From: MPNP01 sp965221445
GTDB lineage: Bacteria > Pseudomonadota > Alphaproteobacteria > Rhodobacterales > Rhodobacteraceae
Direction of reading: 5' to 3'
DNA length: 64,000 nt
NCBI GenBank assembly: GCA_965221445.1
Contig: CBDCSF010000013.1
Location: 806,001 to 870,000 of the forward strand
Part shown: one piece after another, positions 47,859-56,293 of the stretch
Numbering within the stretch: position 1 is the first letter of the stretch
Layout of the letters: each line of letters opens with the position of its first letter
Position numbers and translations under genes: made by a program
The notes under the pieces: generated by a model
Told to the model about the DNA's origin: nothing
The model's input: only the letters and a program-made list of their open reading frames with translations
Database searches by the model: none

Positions 47859-48536
47859 GTGGATCTGCCACAACCGGTTGACTACTTAAGTTCGGCCTTG
47901 CGGTGGTTACCAAATATACTAGTCATAGTAGTGGCTGCTTCAATGGGGGTCTTATGGGGAGAGAAGATAAGTTTATGGATAGAGAAAACCCTTATAACAT
48001 GGAGAAGTCCTTCAAAATATTCTTCATTAAAAATAGAAACAAAGACCCTTCTTTTAGTTGGAGGTGTGCCTTTAACCATCTTGTTTTACCTTCTTAGTCA
48101 CTATAGGTGGACAGTGTTAGCGCCCTTAATCGTTATGATTGCTTGGTTTCTGGTTACAGACATCATTGAAAATAGGTTTGATCCCAAGAAATTCCGCCTT
48201 TTAGTTAATTTTGGCGTGGTGGTTACATTGGTATTGTTATGGGTAGCTTACATCGCAGTGGACAATGCTGAGAGGATACTACGCTTTGACGAAGGTGAGT
48301 ATTCGTTAATCTTGGAAGATGGCGATGCTATCAACAATGCTGTGCTGGTTCGTAATTTGTCTGCAGGTATATTGGTTGCATTACCCGATGACAGAAGCAT
48401 CAGATTTATACAGTGGCCTGAGATCAGATCGGTTAATGTGATTAGGGAAGAGCTAATTCAAGAAAATAGATTGTGTGAATGGACAGGATATACCTGTTAT
48501 TCAGAAACCATGAACGTGTCACATACTTCTGAGTAG
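47859..48536 (+). CDS. Hypothetical membrane protein
   Basis: 225 aa from a GTG. The same frame is open upstream to about 47730 and encodes another hydrophobic segment (SLIPFVTFSAILVSVW), but no ATG, GTG or TTG lies there, so the true start is uncertain or lost. Four membrane segments are visible in the listed part, for example PNILVIVVAASMGVLW and LLVNFGVVVTLVLLWVAYIA. A soluble C-terminal domain of about 80 residues follows (GEYSLILEDGDAINNAVLVR). No family was recognised. It is the first gene inside the insertion. Confidence 0.55.
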   Translation: MDLPQPVDYLSSALRWLPNILVIVVAASMGVLWGEKISLWIEKTLITWRSPSKYSSLKIETKTLLLVGGVPLTILFYLLSHYRWTVLAPLIVMIAWFLVTDIIENRFDPKKFRLLVNFGVVVTLVLLWVAYIAVDNAERILRFDEGEYSLILEDGDAINNAVLVRNLSAGILVALPDDRSIRFIQWPEIRSVNVIREELIQENRLCEWTGYTCYSETMNVSHTSE

Positions 48537-48617
48537 TTAATACAAATTACGAATTGATTTGCCATATAAAGAAATCTATTTTATCCTGTTATGACTGAAG
48601 AGCTTGACAATCGAGCC

Positions 48618-49022
48618 CTACATCCTTGGACCCGGGGATGGGGGAGAGGGGTCGGGTTCCTTGTCCTTGATTTGTTGTCGATCAATTTCATCCAGCAATC
48701 GTGAAGTTGCTTCATGCAATACCGGAATATCCTTGATAATGCTTTGCCAGACAATATCCAGGTTGACTGCATGATATTGGTGTACGATTTTATTTCTCAT
48801 ACCCCTGATCTGGTGAAAACCAGGTATTCTTGGAACAAGCTCCGGGTTGTGGTCCCTGATCTTGTTCAGGGCTTCGGCGATTCTTTCAATATTTCGTTCC
48901 ACCGCATCCTGATCCCAGCCGGATGCGAGCCAATCAGATTTTTGTAAATGGGCCGTATTATCCATGATCCGCTGACAATCGGTTACAATGTCCTGAAGCA
49001 ATATCCGGGGTTCACTCCTCAA
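48618..49022 (-). CDS. HepT-like ribonuclease toxin (DUF86)
   Basis: 134 aa helical protein with the RX4HXY motif RNKIVHQY that defines HEPN-type HepT toxins. The helical core ends near residue 110, and the tail is proline-rich and looks dispensable. HepT toxins are paired with MntA nucleotidyltransferase antitoxins, which inactivate them by adding AMP. The MntA gene lies directly upstream with an 11-base overlap. Both genes are intact although most of the surrounding genes are broken. Confidence 0.85.
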   Translation of the reverse strand: MRSEPRILLQDIVTDCQRIMDNTAHLQKSDWLASGWDQDAVERNIERIAEALNKIRDHNPELVPRIPGFHQIRGMRNKIVHQYHAVNLDIVWQSIIKDIPVLHEATSRLLDEIDRQQIKDKEPDPSPPSPGPRM

Positions 49023-49323
49023 AGACCACCTCCCGTTCCTCGTTGATGACTTCCTTCAGGTAGGGGTTCCGGATCCATTTTTCCTCCACAAGGTCCACTT
49101 CCCTGGACATGGCTGAACTCAGGTCATCAATCGTTCCCAGATAGCGTTCTAGGGTTACCGGTTTTTTTTCGGAATTGAACTCCACCAGGAAATCAACATC
49201 ACTATTGTCCGGATCGAAATCGGTTCCACGGGCAGCGGAGCCGAACACCTCCAGGCGTTCAACCCGATGTCTGCGGCAGATGGCCGCGATCTCCTCCTTT
49301 TTGTCTGCAATCAACTGGTGCAT
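49012..49323 (-). CDS. MntA-like nucleotidyltransferase antitoxin
   Basis: 103 aa minimal nucleotidyltransferase with the GSX10DXD motif in VFGSAARGTDFDPDNSDVDF, the catalytic aspartates being the pair in DVD. The C-terminal EKWIRNPYLKEVINEER helix is typical. It is the partner of the downstream HepT-like toxin, with overlapping genes, and belongs to the HEPN-MNT toxin-antitoxin class. The maintenance role of such pairs could help keep the surrounding insertion. Confidence 0.87.
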   Translation of the reverse strand: MHQLIADKKEEIAAICRRHRVERLEVFGSAARGTDFDPDNSDVDFLVEFNSEKKPVTLERYLGTIDDLSSAMSREVDLVEEKWIRNPYLKEVINEEREVVFEE

Positions 49324-49439
49324 TTTTTGTATCCTTCCCGATGGTCCTGATTATAATGGTCGGAGAGTGGTTTGGCAATGATTATTTCATTTGAGACCTC
49401 GAGCACCGCTTTGAACTTCTGAAGAAGGATTATGAAATC

Positions 49440-49643
49440 ATGGAAGTGAATATTGATGGCACCTTGAAAACCATGCGGACGGATATAGACGGAACTCTGA
49501 AGGACATGCGGATGGATATTGAACGGATGAATACCGAAGCTATCAAGCGTGAAAAAACAATGATCATTACCATAGCCGGATTGTTTGGTCTAAGTATAGC
49601 TATTCTCGGTCTGATTCTCAGTTTGGTCTTGCCCTCTAACTGA
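49440..49643 (+). CDS. Small coiled-coil membrane protein
   Basis: 67 aa. The first 36 residues carry two near-identical units (TMRTDIDGTLKDMRMDI) likely to form a short amphipathic coiled coil, and residues about 40-64 form one membrane helix (MIITIAGLFGLSIAILGLIL). It resembles the tail of small proteins with a coiled coil and one membrane anchor. It may be a remnant of a longer gene. No ribosome-binding site of note precedes the ATG. Confidence 0.4.
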   Translation: MEVNIDGTLKTMRTDIDGTLKDMRMDIERMNTEAIKREKTMIITIAGLFGLSIAILGLILSLVLPSN

Positions 49644-49947
49644 TTCATACAATCTTATATTGAACTCGGGCAAAAAGTCCAGATTCAATGGACGATTGGG
49701 GCAGTCGGTCTTCTCACCCAGACCTCCTGACCAGGATCAAATACTGATCAGGTTTAACCTGAAAACCACCTAAAGCCCGATTTACCTCTCTCTCATTTTC
49801 GATTTAACGGACATCTTTTCCCTTCGAGGTACCTGAACACCTCTGAAATGCGACCTTTTTGATATTCACGGACTGTTAGGGAAAAGAAAAGAACTGAACA
49901 ATCTACCAGTATTGCAACAGAAAGGCGTGCAACTCCGGATTGGCATT

Positions 49948-50823
49948 TTAACCATTGGCTGTGAGAGTGAGTGCAGTAGATCCCGTTTTATCCTTCATGT
50001 CCGGATCTGCCCCATGCTCCAGCAAGAGGTGGATTATTGTTTTCATCGGTGGTTTGACAATAGCTGAAATAAGAGGGGTGAGGTGGTATTCACTTTCGCC
50101 GGCAACATTGGGATCAGCACCCCCTTCAAGGAGGATTTTCACGATGGCCTTGTTTTCTACAAGCACGGCGTTGTAAAGGAGTGTCCTGTTTTCATAATCG
50201 ACACGAATATTTGGATCAGCTCCCCCATCAAGGAGAATTTGAACCATCGTGGGACTTTCGGCCAAAATAGCCGTAAGAAGTGGGACCCGACCAGAATAAG
50301 TACTTCCCTTATACTGTCGTATATTGGAATCAGCTCCATTGGCCAACAAAAGCTTGACCATTTCAAAATCCCTTTTCCAGACCGCCCGATGCAGGGGAGC
50401 AAAACTTTCAATATCGGTAACGGGAGGAACAATATCCGGATCAGCCCCATTCTCCAGCAACATCCTGACCAGTGGTCTGTAACCGATTTCAACCGCCTTG
50501 TGCAGAGCCGTCGATCCCACCCAATCCCTGTTGTAACTCCTGGTCGGACCAACCGGTATATTCGGATCGGCCCCACGTTCCGGCATGATGCTGATCAGCC
50601 GCATGGCACTTTTCGTATCCTTGTGCAACCGATAATCCACCATGACTGTCAGGGGTGTATGTCCATAACGTGTACTGACCTGATTGAGATCGGCTCCATT
50701 CTCTATCACCCGCATCAACTGCTATTCACTGGCTTTGCCAACATAATCACGATTAAGCAGCAGATTGACCTGCGCATTGGCCACTCCGGACAGAAACAGA
50801 AAGGACAGAAAGGAATATTTCAT
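49948..50823 (-). pseudogene. Secreted ankyrin-repeat protein interrupted by an in-frame TAG
   Basis: At least six ankyrin repeats with the GADPN or GADPD turn (for example LLENGADPDIV, LLDGGADPNIR, LLEHGADPDMK) fill 49948-50718. Upstream the same frame encodes a signal peptide starting at 50823 (MKYSFLSFLFLSGVANA), with another ATG at 50844. It continues to NRDYVGKASE, where TAG (50724-50722) cuts the first repeat. Only this one base change separates the two halves. Without readthrough the ankyrin part would lack its export signal. It would be a periplasmic protein-binding domain if intact. Confidence 0.75.
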
Positions 50824-50882
50824 TCTTGATGCCAATATGTTCATGTCGGTAGCTTTATTTCAATAATGGGGTACATTTATGA

Positions 50883-52652
50883 TTAAAATGGGCCTTTACC
50901 ATGTGGATTTCTAGGGCCACTAGGTCGTTCGTTTCTAGGACCGATTGAATCTCTGTTATGTCCATCGTTTGCCCCGGCATCAGGTGCAGCCGGATGACCC
51001 CTTGGCGGATCACCTCCTCCACTGGATGGAGGCGGTCTGTTGTTATTGTTATTATTATTGTTGTTGTTTCCCCCATTGCCACTGGTGCTGATCTTACAGC
51101 AATTACCACCGGTCTTTGCCCAACTGTTGATCCACGGATCCTCACTCTCCCTCACGTCAGGCTTGTGCGGGACCGGATTGGCATATTCCCTCATGACATA
51201 CTCCCGCGTTCGTTTGAACGTCTGTGTACCGGTATAGCCCGTGCCACAACTTTCCTCCTTCGTTTCCGTTTCCGTATAGGTATATAACCCATAACAGGCG
51301 TCATGACAATCAGGAACTGCACCCCCGACATTGGTCTCTCCGCCATTGCGTTGTCTCACCTTGAGACAGCTTGCCGGGTCAACCCGCCAGGGGGTATGGG
51401 CCACATTAACGTCATCAACCCGATTAAGAACGCTTGGCCAGCGGGTGGTCACGGTCGTTTTTACCCGGCCTTCCTTTCGTGTTCCCATACTGTATCCGTC
51501 ACCATGGACGGAACTGCAGACAATGTTTCTGGTCTCCCCCACGTCATTCCGTTCGTAAATCGGAACTTCAAAGGGATTCTCCTTCGTGTCCGTTCCCCAG
51601 TCACCACAGGGAATGACCTCCCTCAGAATGCCGGTCTCCACCACGTCTATCTCAGTCGGTACATTGGCATCCTGTTGCTCGGTCCAGCCGACCTCGACAA
51701 TGCGCAGACCCTGCCTGGTGGTGCCACCGTCATCAATCCAGCGTCAGCTTTCCGCTATAAAGCGGGACCCCGTTCTGGGCGGTCGGCAGTTACTGTGCTG
51801 TTCCAGCCAGCCGGTATCAAAGACACCCGAACCGGGTGGTGTTTCGGGAGCCGGAGGTGGTCCCGAGGGACCGGTATAGAAACCTGAAGGCGGGACTTCA
51901 TCAAACCCCGTACGGATGGTGGTGACGGTTCTTTGAAAATGCACCCCTGAACCGACTTGCCCTGACGGGCAGGCCCGAATGTCAGTCTCCCGATTCCGTT
52001 CAACCCGTCGCTCGGCCACCGGAATACGGGGACGAATTCCCATCCCGATGGTGTCGGTATCAAGCATGGCATGACAGTCATCCAGACCACTTGGGACGGG
52101 TATACCCGTCGGCATGCTGAAACGGGGATCAGGCGGAGTATCAATCCAGAACATCATAACGTCCTGGGGAATAATACGCTTGGTGCCATCCCGGGCGAGA
52201 GCTGCCCTCCGGACATCTTCCGGGGAGGCAATGTTCCTGAGTTTGGCAGGAGGATCGTACCAGACAATAAGCCAGTCATCACCGACGTGATCTGGATTAC
52301 CGGCATTGCAGAGCCCGACCTTCAGACCGGAGGCGATGGCGGCCGTCCGCAAATCACCGAATTGGGTATGAACCTCACGAGAGGTGCGGTGATGGTCCAC
52401 CATGGCCTGATCCCTGGTGATCCTGAAGTCGGAGGCCAGCGTGAGGAGAACATGACGCATGCGACCGGCGATCTCGGCCTGTGATGTCCTCGAATCCCGT
52501 CGTTCCTCAAGCGTGAGTTGTTCACCACCGATTGTCTGGGCCGGAACCGGACCGGTCAGCAGAATCAGCACGAACGGCAGGAGCCAAAGTCCCACCTTTT
52601 TTCGCCATGTTTCCACCAGGTCCAACCTGCCAATATACTTCACAATTTTCAT
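50883..52652 (-). pseudogene. Secreted cysteine-containing protein interrupted by an in-frame TGA
   Basis: The frame from 52652 starts with a signal-peptide-like segment (GLWLLPFVLILLTGPVPA) and runs 302 codons to a TGA at 51746-51744. It then continues for 34 codons in the same frame into a 253-residue open part ending at 50883. Repeating modules include RACPSGQVGSGVHFQRT, IPCGDWGTDTKENPF and SCGTGYTGTQTFKRT. The tail is low in complexity, with ten Asn in a row followed by proline- and glycine-rich sequence. The modules are reminiscent of adhesin-like surface proteins, but no domain was firmly identified. One base change separates the two halves. Confidence 0.6.
51039..51068. repeat. Asparagine trinucleotide microsatellite
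   Basis: Ten consecutive Asn codons (AAC/AAT on the minus strand) inside the secreted-protein gene. Such runs change length easily by slippage in steps of three bases, so the linker length may vary between strains. Confidence 0.8.
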
Positions 52653-52794
52653 GTCCCTTGCCTACTACGGAATACCCTCTTTTCATATTGACACATTCGG
52701 AAAAATATGCATGAACTAAATGTGTATGCTCATGATTTTCTGGACTGGAAGGGGTGAAAGCGCTGGTGGAGCGGGGGCAAAGTGAAGAGTAGAG

Positions 52795-52829
52795 GATATC
52801 GGAACCAGCAACGGTTCATTACCGATATC
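52795..52829. repeat. Inverted repeat near the right end of the insertion
   Basis: GATATCGG (52795-52802) and CCGATATC (52822-52829) are perfect complements, with AACC and GGTT also pairing inside and a CATTA bulge. It lies about 55 bases inside the right boundary of the insertion and could be part of its end structure or a hairpin in RNA. Confidence 0.45.
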
Positions 52830-52884
52830 TACTTCCATTTGGGTGGTCTGAACCTATATCTTGATGGAGTCAAAAGATGATTTT

Positions 52885-52894
52885 ACCCACCATA
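52885..52894. repeat. Right direct repeat of the insertion in the ATPase gene
   Basis: ACCCACCATA, partner of 47706-47715. It is followed directly by the resumed ATPase frame (KGEDPIFFLQRD). Confidence 0.6.
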
Positions 52895-53053
52895 AAAGGG
52901 GAAGACCCAATTTTCTTTTTACAAAGAGATATTCATAAATCAGTTCATACATCTGAAGTGATTTATCCAAATATTGATGAACAGGGTCGAATCGATAAGT
53001 GGCCTGATGGTTTTTTTGACCACTGGAATAAGGATCTGGATCAACTTATATGA
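52885..53053 (+). pseudogene. DUF3696-type ATPase, 3' part
   Basis: The frame reads PTIKGEDPIFFLQRDIHK, then SEVIYPNIDEQGRID and the conserved end KWPDGFFDHWNKDL, which matches the C-terminus of DUF3696-type ATPases. It is separated from its 5' part by the 47716-52884 insertion. Its TGA overlaps the ATG of the next gene (53050), as expected for the original operon. Confidence 0.75.
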
Positions 53054-54027
53054 ACAATGGAATTGTTCTGAATCACCTTTCTTTACCGTTTGAAAGTAAA
53101 GCAGAAGTAAGTGAGGGGATATTGACGTTTTGTCAGGTTCTTCTTACCTGTAGAAATGCAGGTTTAAGAATTCTACGAGTAGATGAATACCAAAATAAAT
53201 CTCTGATGGGGTTACAACTTTCAAAAGGGTATTTTGTAGGTCATTGGTATGAATTTGCAAAAGGAAAACCAGAGTTAAGGGATTGGCTTACAATACTCCA
53301 AACAGTTGAAACTCAACAACCTTTATTTGAACCAGTTGATCTCGCCGATATTGATCATGCGATAGAGGTTGGTTTAAAGGGGAATCCAAACGGAATGGAA
53401 ATTCTTTTAGCTGCTTATTATTTCAACATTTTCCTCGCCAGCTTCACTGCTTTGGAACTTTGGACCAAACCACAGATTTGTGTATGGGTTCACACATTGG
53501 ATAGTGAAATTGAAGAAAGTGAAGGTAAAATTCCTAACCTTTGTAACGACTATAGTATTGAATTCCACAGACAAGAATTAAAAAAAAGACGCAATGAATT
53601 GATTAGTTCTGCAAAAGATATTTGGGACAATAGATTTGAATTATTCCCTCATTTGTATTTTCTACCTGAGAAATTTGGTTCTGAATTACAAACTTGGTCA
53701 GCACCAATGGAAATATTAAATAAAGCAAGAGATTCTTTAAATGTTTTGGAAACCTTTTGTACAAAATGGCAAGCAGGTGAATATGAAGGTTACAGGCATC
53801 AACACTTGAAAATTTTAGGGCTTGCTGCATAAGTAAGTGGAGAATCTTCAACTGTAGCCAACAATCCAAAACTCAATAAACTCCGTCATTTTTACCTTGA
53901 TGATGGTAGATTGGTTTATATTGAGAATCACATAAAATTACCATTTGGTTACCCTATGTATTTATATCCAGACCACAAAAAGAAAATGATTTATGTGGCC
54001 TATATTGGTCCCCGCTTGCCGTTATAA
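53050..54027 (+). pseudogene. Third gene of the decayed defence-type operon, in-frame TAA
   Basis: The first 260 codons form a mostly helical protein without a recognised family (for example EILLAAYYFNIFLASFTALE). A TAA (53830-53832) stops it, yet the same frame continues for 64 codons to 54027. This carries a compact beta-rich domain, LNKLRHFYLDDGRLVYIENH and IYVAYIGPRLP, that looks like a small conserved C-terminal module. The start overlaps the ATPase stop by four bases, so it was the last gene of a DUF262-ATPase operon. The role is unknown. Loss of the C-terminal part suggests it is inactive. Confidence 0.6.
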
Positions 54028-54128
54028 CCGATGATAATACAATCGGTTCTTACTTTGTTGACCAATCACCTTGCGGTATAATCTCTATTCCTTTCATGTT
54101 ACACCATTGAGTTGTAGGATATAATGGA

Positions 54129-54668
54129 ATGATTAAACTTGCTGATTTTCCGAAACTAACCTTGGTAACTGGTGGTTTATCCTCTGGGAAATCCCTCTGG
54201 GCTGAAGGTTTTGTCAATGCGTCCAACAAAAATAAAGTATATTTGGCTACCGCCGAACCGTTTGATGATGAACTTGATGAAAAAATCAAACTTCATAAGT
54301 CAAGAAGGGGTAAAGATTGGCAACTCCTTGAGGAACCTTTTACAGATGGTTCAGTATTTTCAGAGATTGGTGAAGGTGACATCATCCTGATGGAATGCCT
54401 TTCTACCTGGTTGGGAAATCTACTTTATAAGAAAGTAAACCTTGAAGATCATGTCTGTAGATTTCTTGAAAACCTAGCCAAATCCAAAGCTGATATTGTG
54501 ATTGTTTCGGTAGAATCGGGCTTGGGTATTATTCCAACTGATCCTGCATCCCGATCCTTTGTGAGAGCACTCGGTAACTTAAACCAAACAATAGCAAGAG
54601 ATTCTGAACTTGTTATTCTTGTAACTGCTGGAATCCCCTTGGTAATCAAGGGAAATATCCCACAATGA
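54129..54668 (+). CDS. cobP: Bifunctional adenosylcobinamide kinase/adenosylcobinamide-phosphate guanylyltransferase
   Basis: 179 aa, the CobU/CobP enzyme of cobalamin nucleotide-loop assembly, which phosphorylates adenosylcobinamide and then attaches GMP. The P-loop is TGGLSSGKS, followed by VYLATAEPFDDE and HKSRRGKDWQ. The conserved VSVESGLGIIPTDPASRSF block and a closing VTAGIPLVIKG are present. It is followed by a CobC-like phosphatase gene with a four-base overlap. No other cobalamin gene is in the window, which fits salvage. Confidence 0.93.
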   Translation: MIKLADFPKLTLVTGGLSSGKSLWAEGFVNASNKNKVYLATAEPFDDELDEKIKLHKSRRGKDWQLLEEPFTDGSVFSEIGEGDIILMECLSTWLGNLLYKKVNLEDHVCRFLENLAKSKADIVIVSVESGLGIIPTDPASRSFVRALGNLNQTIARDSELVILVTAGIPLVIKGNIPQ

Positions 54669-55249
54669 CCAGGAGTTTATTCTGGATTCGCCATGCAGCA
54701 ACATATGCAAGAGGCTTGAATGGTTGGACTGATGTTGATGTTGATCTATCAGATCAAGAAAACCTTTCCTGGTTGAATGCTTCCATACCCGGGGATGCTT
54801 TGGTTATCTCTTCGGATTTGCAAAGGGCACGACTTACAGCTGATGCTGTTCAGGGCTCAAGAACCAGATTACCAGATGAGAAAAATTTAAGGGAATTGAA
54901 TTTCGGGGAATGGGAAGGTAAAACCCCGGAAGAGGCTGCTGAAATAGATAAGGTATTGTCAATTGAATTCTGGGAAAAGCCAGGAGACATAAAAGCCCCC
55001 GGGGGAGAAAGTTGGAATGATCTCTGCCACAGGGTAAGCAAGGTTGTGGATAATCTCTCTCGCAACTATCCAAACAACAATTTAGTCTTTGTGGCTCATT
55101 ACGCTGTCATATTAACCCAGATACAAAGGGTTCTTGGGGTTTCTTCCATTCAGGTTTTGCATCGAAAAATCCGAAATCTGTCTCTTACAAAATTTACTCA
55201 AGGGGACAAACTACTGGAATTGGAGTTCAGTAACAAGCTCTCTAGTTGA
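54665..55249 (+). CDS. Histidine phosphatase, alpha-ribazole phosphatase-like
   Basis: 194 aa. The phosphohistidine motif is FWIRHAATYA (RHA instead of the usual RHG), and the second histidine lies in VFVAHYAVI. SSDLQRARLTAD and LRELNFGEWEGK are typical of the CobC/phosphoglycerate mutase-like group. Coupling to cobP (ATGA) supports a CobC role, removing phosphate from alpha-ribazole phosphate to supply the lower ligand of cobalamin. The substrate is inferred from position. Confidence 0.82.
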   Translation: MTRSLFWIRHAATYARGLNGWTDVDVDLSDQENLSWLNASIPGDALVISSDLQRARLTADAVQGSRTRLPDEKNLRELNFGEWEGKTPEEAAEIDKVLSIEFWEKPGDIKAPGGESWNDLCHRVSKVVDNLSRNYPNNNLVFVAHYAVILTQIQRVLGVSSIQVLHRKIRNLSLTKFTQGDKLLELEFSNKLSS

Positions 55250-55278
55250 GCCCTTGGAAGGTAGAACTGTCTGGAAGA

Positions 55279-56217
55279 TCAGAGTTTATCCACAATCGTA
55301 TCCCAGATCAGACCGGCGACATTCACACCATCGAATCTTTCCAATTCAACGATACCTGTTGGTGAGGTAATATTTATTTCGGTTAATTTACTTCCGATAA
55401 TATCAATACCGGCAAAAATTAATCCGTTATCGGACAAGGTTTTCTGAATTCTGGAACAGATCCTGTAGTCCCCTTCGGTAAGTCCAATTTTGGTTGCTGT
55501 CCCTCCAACATGAAGATTAGATCGGGTTTCACCTTTTTGCGGTATTCGATTTATAGCTCCAACCGGCTTGCCATCAACCAGAATGACCCTCTTGTCACCC
55601 TCAGTTATTTCGGGAATATACTCCTGAACAATTATTGGTTCTCGACTACTTTGGAAAAACATTTCACAAAGGGAATTCAAATTGCCATCATCGGCTCCAA
55701 TTTTGAATATGCCGGCACCCCCATTACCAAAAAGGGGTTTGATGATAACATCTCCATGAATCTCCCGGAACTTTCTTACCTCCTGAATATTTCTGGTTAT
55801 CAAAGTTGTCGGAATGAGGTCAGGAAAATTCAGAACGATAAGTTTTTCTGGATAGTTTCTGACCCAGAAGGGATTGTTCACGACTAAAGTTTCTTCACTG
55901 ACTAGTTCCAAAATATGGGTTGTTGTTATGTAAGACATATCAAATGGTGGGTCCTGTCGGAGCCAAACTACGTCAAGATCTTTTAGATTGATTTCTACTT
56001 TTTGGCCCAATCTGAAGTAATCAGTGCTGTCCCTACTGACTTCCAAAGAATGTCCTTCAGCAATCACCCTACCCTCAAGGTAATACAAATCGGAAGGAAG
56101 ATAATAAAACAATTCATACCCTCGTTCCTGAGCTTCAACTGCCAGTCTGAAAGTACTGTCACCCTGAATATCTATTGACCCTAATTGATCCATTTGAAAG
56201 GCAACTTTAATCGTCAT
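55279..56217 (-). CDS. gshB: Glutathione synthase
   Basis: 312 aa, ATP-grasp enzyme that joins gamma-glutamylcysteine and glycine. It has the MDQLGSIDIQGDSTFRLA start, VWLRQDPPFDMSYI, the flexible P-loop GNGGAGIFK, and FAGIDIIGSKLTEINITSP near the end. It lies downstream of rsmI on the same strand, as in other alphaproteobacteria. The usual yraN gene is not between them. Confidence 0.95.
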   Translation of the reverse strand: MTIKVAFQMDQLGSIDIQGDSTFRLAVEAQERGYELFYYLPSDLYYLEGRVIAEGHSLEVSRDSTDYFRLGQKVEINLKDLDVVWLRQDPPFDMSYITTTHILELVSEETLVVNNPFWVRNYPEKLIVLNFPDLIPTTLITRNIQEVRKFREIHGDVIIKPLFGNGGAGIFKIGADDGNLNSLCEMFFQSSREPIIVQEYIPEITEGDKRVILVDGKPVGAINRIPQKGETRSNLHVGGTATKIGLTEGDYRICSRIQKTLSDNGLIFAGIDIIGSKLTEINITSPTGIVELERFDGVNVAGLIWDTIVDKL

Positions 56218-56293
56218 TTACTAGGTCCATTGATCTGAAGTGTAAACTTTGGTTAGGAATTAACTTTATATCTAGATTCTACAATAACTACTT

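Larger units (their letters stand above)
47716..52884. mobile_element. 5.2-kb insertion splitting the ATPase gene, no mobility gene recognised
   Basis: The ATPase gene stops after the Walker B/sensor region at 47715 and resumes with its conserved C-terminus at 52885. The DNA between contains a membrane protein, a HepT/MntA pair, a small membrane protein, an ankyrin gene and a secreted-protein gene. From about 48.6 to 52.7 kb it is visibly more GC-rich than its surroundings. A 10-base repeat flanks it in phase with the ATPase frame, suggesting a target-site duplication. I found no transposase, integrase or terminal inverted repeats. A partially deleted or unknown type of element is the likely explanation. 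Confidence 0.6.

Noticed and set aside
47699..52867. Longer imperfect repeats starting GGTGGT near both ends of the insertion
   Set aside because: The similarity needs gaps and ends at different distances from the break points. The 10-base repeat in phase with the ATPase frame explains the boundaries better.
46758..53832. Stop-codon reassignment to explain several in-frame stops
   Set aside because: The interrupted genes use TAA (47304, 53830), TAG (50722) and TGA (51744), so no single reassignment fits. Intact genes elsewhere end normally with all three codons.
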